Shown here: positions 1 to 6,590 of the stretch, piece by piece
Position numbering within the stretch: the stretch's first letter is position 1
How the letters are laid out: every line of letters starts with the position of its first letter
From: Alphaproteobacteria bacterium
Lineage (GTDB): Bacteria > Pseudomonadota > Alphaproteobacteria > Caulobacterales > Maricaulaceae
Direction: 5' to 3'
DNA length: 7,782 nt
NCBI GenBank assembly: GCA_030428405.1
Contig: JAUIEH010000110.1
Location: forward strand, 1 to 7,782
Program-made: the position numbers and the translations under genes
Notes under the pieces: model-generated
What the model saw: only the letters and a program-made list of their open reading frames with translations
What the model was told of the DNA's origin: nothing
Database searches by the model: none

Positions 1-110
1 ATGCGCGCATTCTCAACGGCCGACAAAGCATGGACGTCGTCGGCGACGCCGGCGCATTCGTCTTGCGCCTGATGGCCAAGGCCGAGGAAATGGCGCGAAA
101 GAGCGCCTGA
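1..110 (+). CDS. C-terminal end of an upstream gene, possibly APH-like kinase (partial)
   Basis: Reading from base 3, an open frame runs to TGA at 108-110 and gives 35 residues rich in Ala, Arg, Met and Glu, ending in an amphipathic helix (about 'VLRLMAKAEEMARK'). It lies 17 bases before the acyl-CoA dehydrogenase on the same strand, so the two are probably co-transcribed. The fragment begins ARILNG and then carries a helix, loosely like the C-terminal end of the aminoglycoside-phosphotransferase-type kinase domain that is fused to the dehydrogenase in ACAD10/ACAD11 and often encoded next to it in bacteria. That assignment rests on weak similarity plus position. A nitronate monooxygenase tail or another protein cannot be excluded. 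That the frame is coding is supported by its codon use and tight spacing. Confidence 0.5.
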   Translation, partial: ARILNGRQSMDVVGDAGAFVLRLMAKAEEMARKSA

Positions 111-127
111 ATGAAAAGCGAAACGCG

Positions 128-1426
128 ATGATCGATTTCTCACCAGACCCCGAATTTCAAAAGAAAGTCGATTGGGCGCGCGCATTCGTGAAGGAAAAGG
201 TCGAACCGCTCGATGCGCTCTTTCCCGATCCGACAGCGCCTTATGACCGCTCGCTCAAAGCCGCCCGCCGCATCTTAAAGCCGTTGCAGGATGAAGTGCG
301 CGCGCAAGGCTTATGGGCGTGTCACCTCGACAAATCACTCGGCGGGCCGGGATACGGCCAGGTCAATCTTGTCTTCTTAAACGAGGTTCTCGGCGCGACG
401 AACTGGGGCCCGGTCGTGTTCGGCTGTCAGGGTCCCGACAGCGGCAATTCCGAAATTCTCGCCCGTTTTGGTACGGATGAACAAAAGGAGCGTTATCTCA
501 AACCGCTCCTCGCGGGCGAAGCCTATTCGTGTTTCTCAATGACGGAACCGCGCGGCGGCGCCGACCCCACATTGTTCACCTGCCGCGCCGAACTGGACGG
601 CCAGGACTGGGTGATCAATGGCGAGAAATGGTATTCCTCACACGCCAATCTCTGCGATTTTCTGATCGTCATGGCGGTGACGGATCCCGAAGCGCCGCCT
701 TATGAGCGCGCGACGATGTTCATCGTGCCGGCCGATGCGCCGGGATTTGAGATCATTCGCGACACCGGCGTCTTCACCGAACCGCTCGCCGCCAAAGGCG
801 GCCATCCCTATGTGCGCTACAATAATGTCCGTGTACCCGACACCGCGCGTCTTGGCCCCCGCGCCGGCGGCTTCATGGTCGCCCAGTCTCGCCTCGGCGG
901 GGGACGCATCCACCACGCCATGCGCACGATCGGTCTGATCCAGAAATGCCTGGACATGATGGCGCGGCGCGCCATCAGCCGCGAACTGCGCGATGGGCCG
1001 TTGTCGCGCAAACAAGCGGTCCAGTTCGACATCGCCGAGACCTGGATCGCGCTCAAGCAGTTCCGCCTGCTCGTGCTGGAAGCCGCCTGGATGTTCGACA
1101 CCGAGCAGGAACACGAAGCGCGCGAAATCATCTCGGCGCTGAAAGTTACCTCCGCCGACATTGCTCAGAAAGTCGTCTGGAAGGCGATGCATCTGCACGG
1201 CGCGCTCGGCGCGTCCAATGAGCTGCCCTTCGCGCATATGCTGATGACGGCGGCGATGCTCGGCCTCGCGGACGGGCCGACCGAAGTGCACAAATCCGCA
1301 ATCGGGCGGCGCATCATGAAGCGCTATGCGCCCGACCCCAATCTTTTCACTGAAGACCACCTGCCCTCGAAGCTGGAAGCTGCGCGCGCTTATTACGCCG
1401 CCGAGCTTGCGGAGCCCGACCAATGA
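128..1426 (+). CDS. acyl-CoA dehydrogenase, ACAD10/11-like
   Basis: FAD-dependent acyl-CoA dehydrogenase of 432 residues, expected to oxidise an acyl-CoA at the alpha-beta bond in the cytoplasm and pass electrons to electron-transfer flavoprotein. The family order is intact: N-terminal helical domain, GPDSGNSEILARFGT-type segment near residue 102, flavin-site motif CFSMTEP at 135-141, the beta-domain segment INGEKWYSS, and the C-terminal helical domain. The segments WYSS, GPDSGN and LADGPTEVH (380-388) are typical of the ACAD10/ACAD11 branch. Asp382 occupies the place where most family members have the catalytic Glu of EGT; ACAD11-type enzymes also have Asp there, so the protein is probably active. 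Some ACAD11-type enzymes act on phosphorylated 4-hydroxyacyl-CoA. The start at 128 has only a weak purine-rich site upstream. The stop overlaps the next start as ATGA, which indicates translational coupling. The natural substrate is unknown. Confidence 0.93.
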   Translation: MIDFSPDPEFQKKVDWARAFVKEKVEPLDALFPDPTAPYDRSLKAARRILKPLQDEVRAQGLWACHLDKSLGGPGYGQVNLVFLNEVLGATNWGPVVFGCQGPDSGNSEILARFGTDEQKERYLKPLLAGEAYSCFSMTEPRGGADPTLFTCRAELDGQDWVINGEKWYSSHANLCDFLIVMAVTDPEAPPYERATMFIVPADAPGFEIIRDTGVFTEPLAAKGGHPYVRYNNVRVPDTARLGPRAGGFMVAQSRLGGGRIHHAMRTIGLIQKCLDMMARRAISRELRDGPLSRKQAVQFDIAETWIALKQFRLLVLEAAWMFDTEQEHEAREIISALKVTSADIAQKVVWKAMHLHGALGASNELPFAHMLMTAAMLGLADGPTEVHKSAIGRRIMKRYAPDPNLFTEDHLPSKLEAARAYYAAELAEPDQ

Positions 1427-2199
1427 CCCCGGCCGTAAACCCCTTTGATCTGAACGGAAAAATCGCTCTCGTCACCGGCGGCAGTCGCGGTCTGGGCCGC
1501 GCCATCTCGCTGGGCCTCGCGCGCGCCGGCGCTGCCGTCGTCGTGTCGAGCAGGAAGCTCGCGGCCTGTGAAGCCGTCTGTAAAGAAATCGAAGCCGCAG
1601 GCGGCCGCGCGCTGCCGGTCGCAGCCCATGTCGCCAAATGGGACGAGCTGGAACGCCTCGTTGAAACGGCCTGCTGGAAGTTCGGCCAGATTGACGTGCT
1701 GGTGAACAATGCCGGCATGTCGCCGCTCGCGCCGTCGAGCCTCGAAACGAGTGAGGAGCTGTTCGACAAGGTCATCGGCGTGAATTTCAAGGGCCCCTTT
1801 CGCCTCACCGCGCTTGTCGGCGCGCGGATGGCGGCGGGCGATGGCGGCTCGATCATCAATATTTCGAGCATCGGCGCGTTCAACGCCGATCCCAGTGTTG
1901 CGCCTTATGCCGGCGCCAAGGCCGCGCTCAACGCCGTCACGACCGCATTCGCGAAGGAATTTGCCCCGAAGGTGCGTGTAAATACGATTTCGCCGGGAGG
2001 ATTCCTGACTGACGTGGCCAAAGGCTGGGCGACCGAGGAAGCTGCGCGCGAGGCCGTAGCCCTGTCGCGCTGGGGCGAGCCGGAGGAAATCGTGCCGAGC
2101 GTGCTTTATCTCGCAAGCGACGCCTCGAGTTTTACGACCGGCGCCAATTTGCGCGTGGACGGCGGGACCTATTGGAGCCGCCGGCCAGAATCAGCATGA
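1423..2199 (+). CDS. SDR family oxidoreductase (classical, NADP-type)
   Basis: Classical short-chain dehydrogenase/reductase of 258 residues, the normal length. The cofactor motif TGGSRGLG is at 18-25, NNAG at 95-98, and the catalytic tetrad is complete: Asn121, Ser149, Tyr162 and Lys166 (YAGAK). The C-terminal end has the usual TGANLRVDGG. Arg22 in the glycine loop and Ser43-Arg44 after the second beta strand, in place of an Asp, favour NADP(H). The start is supported by GGAG at 1411-1414, eight bases upstream, inside the end of the acyl-CoA dehydrogenase gene, which it overlaps by four bases. It probably oxidises or reduces a hydroxyl/keto group on an intermediate, perhaps a 3-hydroxyacyl-CoA, of the same pathway. 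Substrate class cannot be told from the sequence; similarity to FabG or gluconate 5-dehydrogenase is general to the family. Confidence 0.93.
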   Translation: MTPAVNPFDLNGKIALVTGGSRGLGRAISLGLARAGAAVVVSSRKLAACEAVCKEIEAAGGRALPVAAHVAKWDELERLVETACWKFGQIDVLVNNAGMSPLAPSSLETSEELFDKVIGVNFKGPFRLTALVGARMAAGDGGSIINISSIGAFNADPSVAPYAGAKAALNAVTTAFAKEFAPKVRVNTISPGGFLTDVAKGWATEEAAREAVALSRWGEPEEIVPSVLYLASDASSFTTGANLRVDGGTYWSRRPESA

Positions 2200-2209
2200 G
2201 GGCGCGCAC

Positions 2210-2983
2210 ATGACCATGAAGGGCAAGACCGCTCTCATCACCGGCGCTGCAGGCGGCATCGGGCTGGGCATAGCACAGCGCTTTGCACGCGAGGGCGCCA
2301 AAGTCGTCCTTTCCGACATTCAGCATGAGGAAGGCGAAAAACAGGCCGCCGCGATCAGAGCCGATGGCGGCGAAGCGGTCTTCATTCGTGCAGACACGAG
2401 CGAGGAAGGCGACGTCGAACGCCTCCTCACCGAAGCTGAAAATGCGTTCGGCCCTGTCGATATCGCCGTTTGTTCGGCGGGCGTTGCAATGGCGGGAAAG
2501 CCTTTCCACGAAACGCCGCTCGAAGATTTCCGCCGCGTCATCGACATCAATCTCATCGGCGCCTTTCTGGTCGGCAAGGCGGTTGCGCAGCGCCTGGTCG
2601 CGCGCGGCGCGCCGGGTTCTATCATCAATGTCTCATCGGTGGGCGGTGAATTGGCGGTGGCCGAATCGCCCGCCTATTGCGTCAGCAAGGCCGCCCTCAC
2701 TATGCTGACGAAAACCCAGGCGCTCGCCATGGCGGATCACGGCGTGCGCGTGAATGCGATTGGTCCAGGCCCGGTCGAAACGCCGCTGACCGCGCATATT
2801 GAGGGTGAGGCCAAGGCGATGATGCTGTCGCGCACGCCGTTGCGCCGCTTCGGCTCGGTCGAGGAAATGGCGGGGGTCGCCGCCTTTCTGGCGAGTGAGG
2901 ATTCCGGCTATATCACAGGACAGACGATTTACGCCGATGGCGGACGGCTGGCGTTGAACTATGTCATGGCGCCGAAAGAATAA
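2210..2983 (+). CDS. SDR family oxidoreductase (classical, NAD-type)
   Basis: Classical SDR of 257 residues with TGAAGGIG at 11-18 and the tetrad Asn114, Ser143, Tyr156 and Lys160 (YCVSK). Asp36 at the end of the second beta strand predicts NAD(H) use, unlike the preceding SDR. The usual NNAG is CSAG at 88-91, a conservative change that leaves the catalytic residues untouched. The C-terminal end carries TGQTIYADGG. The start at 2210 follows GAGGG at 2198-2202 with a seven-base gap; a second ATG at 2216 is possible but less well spaced. It begins ten bases after the previous stop and is the last gene of this operon, ending before a hairpin and an oppositely oriented SDR gene. Probably a hydroxyacyl or alcohol dehydrogenase; substrate unknown. 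Confidence 0.93.
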   Translation: MTMKGKTALITGAAGGIGLGIAQRFAREGAKVVLSDIQHEEGEKQAAAIRADGGEAVFIRADTSEEGDVERLLTEAENAFGPVDIAVCSAGVAMAGKPFHETPLEDFRRVIDINLIGAFLVGKAVAQRLVARGAPGSIINVSSVGGELAVAESPAYCVSKAALTMLTKTQALAMADHGVRVNAIGPGPVETPLTAHIEGEAKAMMLSRTPLRRFGSVEEMAGVAAFLASEDSGYITGQTIYADGGRLALNYVMAPKE

Positions 2984-3021
2984 GCGCAACGGGTCAGGTC
3001 GCGGCCACCACATCGAGGCCG

Positions 3022-3047
3022 CCGCGACGCGGCCAATCACGTCGCGG
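3022..3047. terminator. hairpin in convergent intergenic gap, possible bidirectional terminator
   Basis: An 8-bp perfect stem pairs CCGCGACG (3022-3029) with CGTCGCGG (3040-3047) around a ten-base loop. It lies in the 67-base gap between the stop codons of two convergent SDR genes, where a shared terminator would be expected. There is no clear T run on either strand (only CCCTATTT after it on the plus strand), so it is at best a weak or Rho-assisted terminator. Such stems also arise by chance in GC-rich DNA. Confidence 0.35.
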
Positions 3048-3050
3048 TCC

Positions 3051-3791
3051 CTATTTCGCAGTCTGTCCGCCGTCGATCGATATCGTCTGGCCGACGAGAT
3101 AAGATGCGCGCGGCGAGCATAAAAACACCACGACTTCGCCGATCTCGTCACATTCGCCCGGCCGGCCGATCGGGATGCCCAGCTCCTTCGCCCAGTCGCG
3201 GTCGCGCGTCTGCTTCACACCGACAAGGCCGGGACAAATCGCATTTATGCGTATGCCTTGGGGTGCGAATTCGACCGCCGCTGACCGGCTCGCCGCAACG
3301 ACGCCGCCCTTGGAGCTCGAATAAGGCGTCAGCCCGCCGAGACCGACGACGGCGGAGTTCGACGCATTGTTGACGATGGCGCCGCCGCCGGTTTTCAGCA
3401 TGGCGGCAACCTGGTGCTTCATGCATAAAAACACCGAGAGCTGATTAATCCGGAACATGCGCTCCCAGACCGCGCTTTCCTGTTCCGCGAGCGGTTTGGG
3501 AGCTTCGCCGGCGCCCGCATTGTTGAAGGCGCAGTCGAGCCTGCCGAAGCGTTCCACCGTCTTTTCGACGAGTTGTGCGACATCGGCTTCCTGGGAAACG
3601 TCGCAGCGCACGAACATCGCTTCGCCGCCGGCGGCTTCGATCTCGGCTGCGACCGCCCGGCCCGCCTCTTCGTTGACATCCGCCAGCGCCACGCGTGCGC
3701 CTTCGCGCACGAAGATGGGCGCAGCTGCGCGGCCGATCCCTGAGGCCGCGCCTGTGACGATGGCGACCTGGCCGTCGACGTCTCCAGCCAT
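3051..3791 (-). CDS. SDR family oxidoreductase (classical, NAD-type)
   Basis: Classical SDR of 246 residues. From the chosen start, TGAASGIG is at 13-20, Asp38 after the second beta strand predicts NAD(H), NNAG is at 90-93, and the tetrad is Asn116, Ser144, Tyr157 and Lys161 (YSSSK). It ends with VGQTISIDGGQTAK. Two in-frame ATGs lie six bases apart, at 3797 and 3791. The strong GGAGG (3801-3805) is nine bases from the second and only three from the first, so 3791 is preferred. It lies downstream of the TonB-dependent receptor on the same strand, separated by an intrinsic terminator, so it depends on read-through or a promoter inside that gap. Context suggests a step in metabolism of the imported compound. 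Substrate unknown. Confidence 0.93.
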   Translation of the reverse strand: MAGDVDGQVAIVTGAASGIGRAAAPIFVREGARVALADVNEEAGRAVAAEIEAAGGEAMFVRCDVSQEADVAQLVEKTVERFGRLDCAFNNAGAGEAPKPLAEQESAVWERMFRINQLSVFLCMKHQVAAMLKTGGGAIVNNASNSAVVGLGGLTPYSSSKGGVVAASRSAAVEFAPQGIRINAICPGLVGVKQTRDRDWAKELGIPIGRPGECDEIGEVVVFLCSPRASYLVGQTISIDGGQTAK

Positions 3792-3800
3792 ATTCATGCA

Positions 3801-3805
3801 CCTCC
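3801..3805 (-). promoter_or_regulatory. strong ribosome binding site (GGAGG) of the minus-strand SDR
   Basis: GGAGG on the minus strand, nine bases before ATG 3791 and three before ATG 3797; this spacing decides for the shorter start. It is adjacent to the T run of the upstream terminator. Confidence 0.75.
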
Positions 3806-3841
3806 AAAGAAAAAGCCGCCGGACGCATCGCGCCCGGCGGC
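3806..3841 (-). terminator. intrinsic terminator of the TonB-dependent receptor gene
   Basis: On the minus strand, 19 bases after the receptor stop codon, the arms GCCGCCGG (read at 3841-3834) and CCGGCGGC (3822-3815) form an 8-bp all-GC stem. After one mismatch the stem can add three more pairs around a three-base loop. It is followed at once by TTTTTCTTT (3814-3806). A strong GC stem plus a T run of eight in nine is the classical Rho-independent layout. It is placed to stop receptor transcripts before the downstream SDR gene, at least in part. Confidence 0.82.
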
Positions 3842-3860
3842 CCTTCAGCTATTCGGCTGC

Positions 3861-6233
3861 TTACTCTTGGCCGAAGTGGTAGCGCAACGTCACGCCGTAA
3901 GTCCGCGGCTCCTGCGGCACGCTCGAGTTGAAGGCGAGCGCATTGAACAGGCCGAGACCGACGAAGGAATACTCCTCATCCGTCGCATTGTTCACGAACA
4001 GGCCGACATCCACGGGCGAGCCCATGAAGTTATCCCAGCCCGCGCGAAGATTCACGAGGTCGAAGGACGGCACCGTCTGACGCGGATCGAAGTTGTCGTT
4101 CCCGCTAAAGCCGGAGTTGTGGTAATAGGTTCCGCCCACGGAGATTTCGCCGCGCATCGGATCGATGATCGGCAGGATGAAATCGCCGGAGAAGCTGAGC
4201 GTGTCTTCCGGCGCCCGCGCGAACGGATTGCCGGAGAGATCGGTCAAGTCAGGAGCGATGAACTCGTCAAAGCTCGCATCCAGATGCGACCAGAACGCAG
4301 CGATCGTCACCAGTTCGTTCGGCTGGAACAGAACTTCAAGCTCGAAGCCCTGGATCGTGGCCTGACCGGCATTGGTCGTGACCGTGGTGACCGGAGTGGT
4401 CGTCGGGTCCGTCAGCAGACGCTGAATGTCGGCATAGTCCGCATAGAACGCCGCGGCGTTGGTGCGCAGCAGCGCGTCGCCGAAATGCCAGTCCGCCTTA
4501 ATGCCGAGTTCGATATCGTCGACGATTTCCGGCGTGAAGGTCCGGCGCAGGCCCTGCTCGGTCGAGGCGCGGGCGCCGAAGCCGCCCGTGCGGTAACCGC
4601 GACGGTGAGCAAGATAGAGCATCACGTCGTCAGTAGCCTGATACTCAAGGCCAATCGTCCAGGTCGGCTCAGAGAAGTCCTCGCTGAGCGGCAGAGCGCA
4701 CTGGCCGGGATCGGGATACGGATTGACCGTGGCCGGGATTTCCGGGGTCGCCGGGTTGTTGTCGTGGTCGATCGTGAAGCGGCAGGCGCCGGCCGTGCGG
4801 TTCATGATGATCGCTTCGCGCTCGTCCCAGTTCTGACGAATGCCGATCGTAGTCGACAGTCCCGGGATCCACGCGCCGAGATCGAACGTGCCTTGAGCAA
4901 ACACGGCGTAGCTCGTGTTTTCGCCCATGGACCACGTATTCGACCAGTTGGGATAGGCGAATGTCGTCGCAGGCTGCAGATCGCCGGGATCAACCGCCAA
5001 CGTGTTGCTCAATCCCTGGTCGCTGCCTTCCTCATGGAAATAGTAACCGCCGACAATCCACTCGAGGATGCCGTGCTCGCCGAGGATCTGGAACTCTTCC
5101 GACCACTGCTCAAAGTCGTTGATGCGTTCAATTTCGAGCAGGGTGAGCGGCGTGCCGTCCGTATCCGTGAGGTTGTGGCTGCGCGTCGAGCGGTAGCCGA
5201 GAATGTTGCGGATGGTGATGGCGTCGTTGACCTGGAACTCGGTCGTGTTCGCCAGATCCCACGTATCGACCTTGGTGAAGGACGGAACGCCGCTCGCGAA
5301 TGTATAATAATCGCGACCAGCCTGTAACGCCTCCAGCGCGCCGAACTCCGCATAGTTGCGCGGGGTGCGCGCGAGCGGATTATTGAGTCCGCTGGCTTCG
5401 TTGTAGTCGTAGGTGATCATCCCCGTGCCGTTGGTCTCTTCATTGTAGATGTTGAAGACCGTGTTCGAGGAGATGTTGTCGTTGGGCTCAACCAACAGCG
5501 AGGCGCGAAGGGCGCGGCTGTTATCGTCGTTCAACATCCGGTTCAGGATGACGTCGCGCACATAGCCGTCGCTTTGCGTGCTGAGGCCGGCGATGCGGAA
5601 CGCCGCAGCATCGCCCAGCGGCACGTTGAGCATGAAGTCGACGTCGCGGCGGCCAAGATTGCCGACGCGCAGACCGACCTCACCCTCGAGCACGTCGCTC
5701 GGACGGTTCGGGCGGATGATGATCGCGCCGCCGGTGGAGTTGCGGCCGAACAGCGTGCCTTGCGGACCCTTCAAAACTTCGACCGCTGCGAGGTCGAACA
5801 TCGTTTGATTGAGGCCCTGCGGACGCGCAGCGACGATGTCGCCGGTGTAAGCAAGCACCGACTGATCGGAGAGAATGGTCAGATCCTGCTGGCTGAGGCC
5901 GCGGATCGAGAAGGACGGCGTCGTGCGCGCAGCGCCGTTGCCGTTGACGATCACCAGGCCCGGCACGCTCGCCGCCAGATCAGCGAACTCAGTGACCTGA
6001 GCGTTCTCGAGCAGCTCCGGCGAAAGCGCCGTGACCGCGATAGGAACCGACTGGACAGATTCTTCGCGACGGCGCGCTGTGGTGACCACGATGACTTCGC
6101 GACCGTCCTGGGCCTGTGCGGCGGCGCCTGTAGCGACCGAAAGCCCGAGCGCACCTGCGACCATCATCGGCGTCGTCGCAAGAACGCCGCCCATGGCGCT
6201 CAGCGAGACTCCGCGTTTCAGAATATTCAACAT
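3861..6233 (-). CDS. TonB-dependent outer-membrane receptor
   Basis: Outer-membrane 22-strand-type barrel receptor of 790 residues, which takes up a specific ligand using TonB-ExbB-ExbD energy. From the chosen start: a signal peptide at about 1-41 (LKR near the start, hydrophobic core, AQA before the likely cut), a TonB box EVIVVTTARR at 46-55, a plug at about 58-175 with SFSIRGL (107-113) and VEVLKGPQGTLFGRNSTGGA (151-170), then the barrel with aromatic-rich strands to the C-terminal YGVTLRYHF plus three extra residues GQE. ATG 6233 is preferred over ATG 6293 because GGAGGAG sits eight bases upstream and the signal peptide then begins properly. The only two cysteines, 484 and 512, probably bridge one surface loop. 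No FecR or sigma-factor gene is adjacent and no signalling domain is seen at the N terminus. The ligand is unknown; the SDR and acyl-CoA dehydrogenase neighbours suggest an organic carbon source rather than an iron chelate, but this is inference. Confidence 0.95.
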   Translation of the reverse strand: MLNILKRGVSLSAMGGVLATTPMMVAGALGLSVATGAAAQAQDGREVIVVTTARRREESVQSVPIAVTALSPELLENAQVTEFADLAASVPGLVIVNGNGAARTTPSFSIRGLSQQDLTILSDQSVLAYTGDIVAARPQGLNQTMFDLAAVEVLKGPQGTLFGRNSTGGAIIIRPNRPSDVLEGEVGLRVGNLGRRDVDFMLNVPLGDAAAFRIAGLSTQSDGYVRDVILNRMLNDDNSRALRASLLVEPNDNISSNTVFNIYNEETNGTGMITYDYNEASGLNNPLARTPRNYAEFGALEALQAGRDYYTFASGVPSFTKVDTWDLANTTEFQVNDAITIRNILGYRSTRSHNLTDTDGTPLTLLEIERINDFEQWSEEFQILGEHGILEWIVGGYYFHEEGSDQGLSNTLAVDPGDLQPATTFAYPNWSNTWSMGENTSYAVFAQGTFDLGAWIPGLSTTIGIRQNWDEREAIIMNRTAGACRFTIDHDNNPATPEIPATVNPYPDPGQCALPLSEDFSEPTWTIGLEYQATDDVMLYLAHRRGYRTGGFGARASTEQGLRRTFTPEIVDDIELGIKADWHFGDALLRTNAAAFYADYADIQRLLTDPTTTPVTTVTTNAGQATIQGFELEVLFQPNELVTIAAFWSHLDASFDEFIAPDLTDLSGNPFARAPEDTLSFSGDFILPIIDPMRGEISVGGTYYHNSGFSGNDNFDPRQTVPSFDLVNLRAGWDNFMGSPVDVGLFVNNATDEEYSFVGLGLFNALAFNSSVPQEPRTYGVTLRYHFGQE

Positions 6234-6241
6234 GACCTTTT

Positions 6242-6248
6242 CTCCTCC
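6242..6248 (-). promoter_or_regulatory. strong ribosome binding site (GGAGGAG) of the receptor gene
   Basis: GGAGGAG on the minus strand, eight bases before ATG 6233, within a longer G-rich run. It fixes the receptor start and rejects the 20-residue upstream extension. Confidence 0.8.
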
Positions 6249-6252
6249 CCCC

Positions 6253-6278
6253 GCCGAATGTGCGACGCGGCATTCGAC
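6253..6278. repeat. inverted repeat in the receptor mRNA leader
   Basis: CGAATG (6255-6260) and CATTCG (6271-6276) form a 6-bp stem around ten bases; one more G-C pair closes outside it after a mismatch. It sits just upstream of the receptor's ribosome binding site, so it could be an operator or a leader hairpin. Chance occurrence is possible. Confidence 0.35.
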
Positions 6279-6430
6279 GTAGTTGTTCTTCATTGCATCG
6301 GCCGCCCTCGCGACGACCAGCGTTTCCGGTTGAGCCCCTCAGCTCGAGCACTTCACTGACGCCCGGCGCGAGCTCTGACGCAACGACCGACGGACGGATG
6401 AAAGCTAAGTCAATTGGCTGGAATCGTCGT

Positions 6431-6458
6431 TTGGTCTCAACAGTGTTAACTGTGATAT
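6431..6458 (+). promoter_or_regulatory. possible promoter for the block-3 SDR pair
   Basis: TTGGTC (6431-6436), a 16-base spacer and TGATAT (6453-6458) resemble -35 and -10 boxes, with a predicted start near 6465 and a leader of about 125 bases before ATG 6591. The dyad ACAGT-4-ACTGT fills the spacer, the usual place for a repressor operator. Both boxes match the consensus only partly. Confidence 0.3.
6440..6453. promoter_or_regulatory. possible operator dyad ACAGT-4-ACTGT
   Basis: Perfect 5-bp arms around GTTA in an AT-richer patch of otherwise GC-rich DNA, inside the spacer of a possible plus-strand promoter. It is compatible with binding of a dimeric regulator; the regulator is not in the window. 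Confidence 0.35.
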
Positions 6459-6494
6459 CGCGGCTCCGATGACGCGCTGCGCCGTCATATCGCG
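6455..6494. repeat. direct repeat ATATCGCG, two copies 32 bases apart, enclosing a dyad
   Basis: The identical octamer occurs at 6455-6462 and 6487-6494, about three helical turns apart, so both copies face the same side of the DNA. Between and overlapping them is the inverted pair ATGACG (6469-6474) and CGTCAT (6483-6488). The arrangement is suggestive of regulator sites but unproven. Confidence 0.35.
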
Positions 6495-6590
6495 TGGGCG
6501 ATACGCAAGCGCCGGTCGGTCGACGTCGAGGGGCCGGCGGGGCCAAGTTTCATCGTCATTTTCCGTGTTCTCACGATTCTCGAAGAGCCC

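Larger units (their letters stand above)
6234..6590. other. divergent intergenic region with dyads and direct repeat
   Basis: These 357 bases between divergently transcribed genes hold no convincing gene. They contain the receptor's ribosome binding site, an inverted repeat next to it (6253-6278), a palindrome GCTCGAGC (6342-6349), a dyad ACAGT-4-ACTGT (6440-6453), a dyad ATGACG-8-CGTCAT (6469-6488), two copies of ATATCGCG 32 bases apart (6455-6462 and 6487-6494), and a 10-bp palindrome TCGACGTCGA (6520-6529). The density between 6440 and 6494 suggests a shared control region. No regulator gene is in the window. Confidence 0.6.

Noticed and set aside
638..1423. 261-codon minus-strand frame opposite the acyl-CoA dehydrogenase
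   Set aside because: Antisense shadow; no domain, and the opposite strand encodes a well-conserved enzyme.
3867..5327. 486-codon open frame on the plus strand opposite the receptor
   Set aside because: It is the antisense shadow of the receptor gene in GC-rich DNA: composition is dominated by Arg, Ala, Val and Glu, no domain is visible, and the minus-strand frame carries clear TonB-receptor motifs along its whole length.
6234..6293. 20-residue N-terminal extension of the receptor from ATG 6293
   Set aside because: The strong GGAGGAG lies between the two ATGs and serves ATG 6233, and the signal peptide begins properly at 6233.
5574..6359. 261-codon open frame on the plus strand opposite the receptor N terminus
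   Set aside because: Low-complexity Arg/Ala/Asp-rich translation with no recognisable motif, fully opposite the signal peptide, plug and early barrel of the receptor.
6398..6440. Minus-strand promoter for the receptor using TTGACT (6413-6408) or TTGAGA (6440-6435)
   Set aside because: Neither has an acceptable -10 box at 16-19 bases, so no receptor promoter could be assigned.
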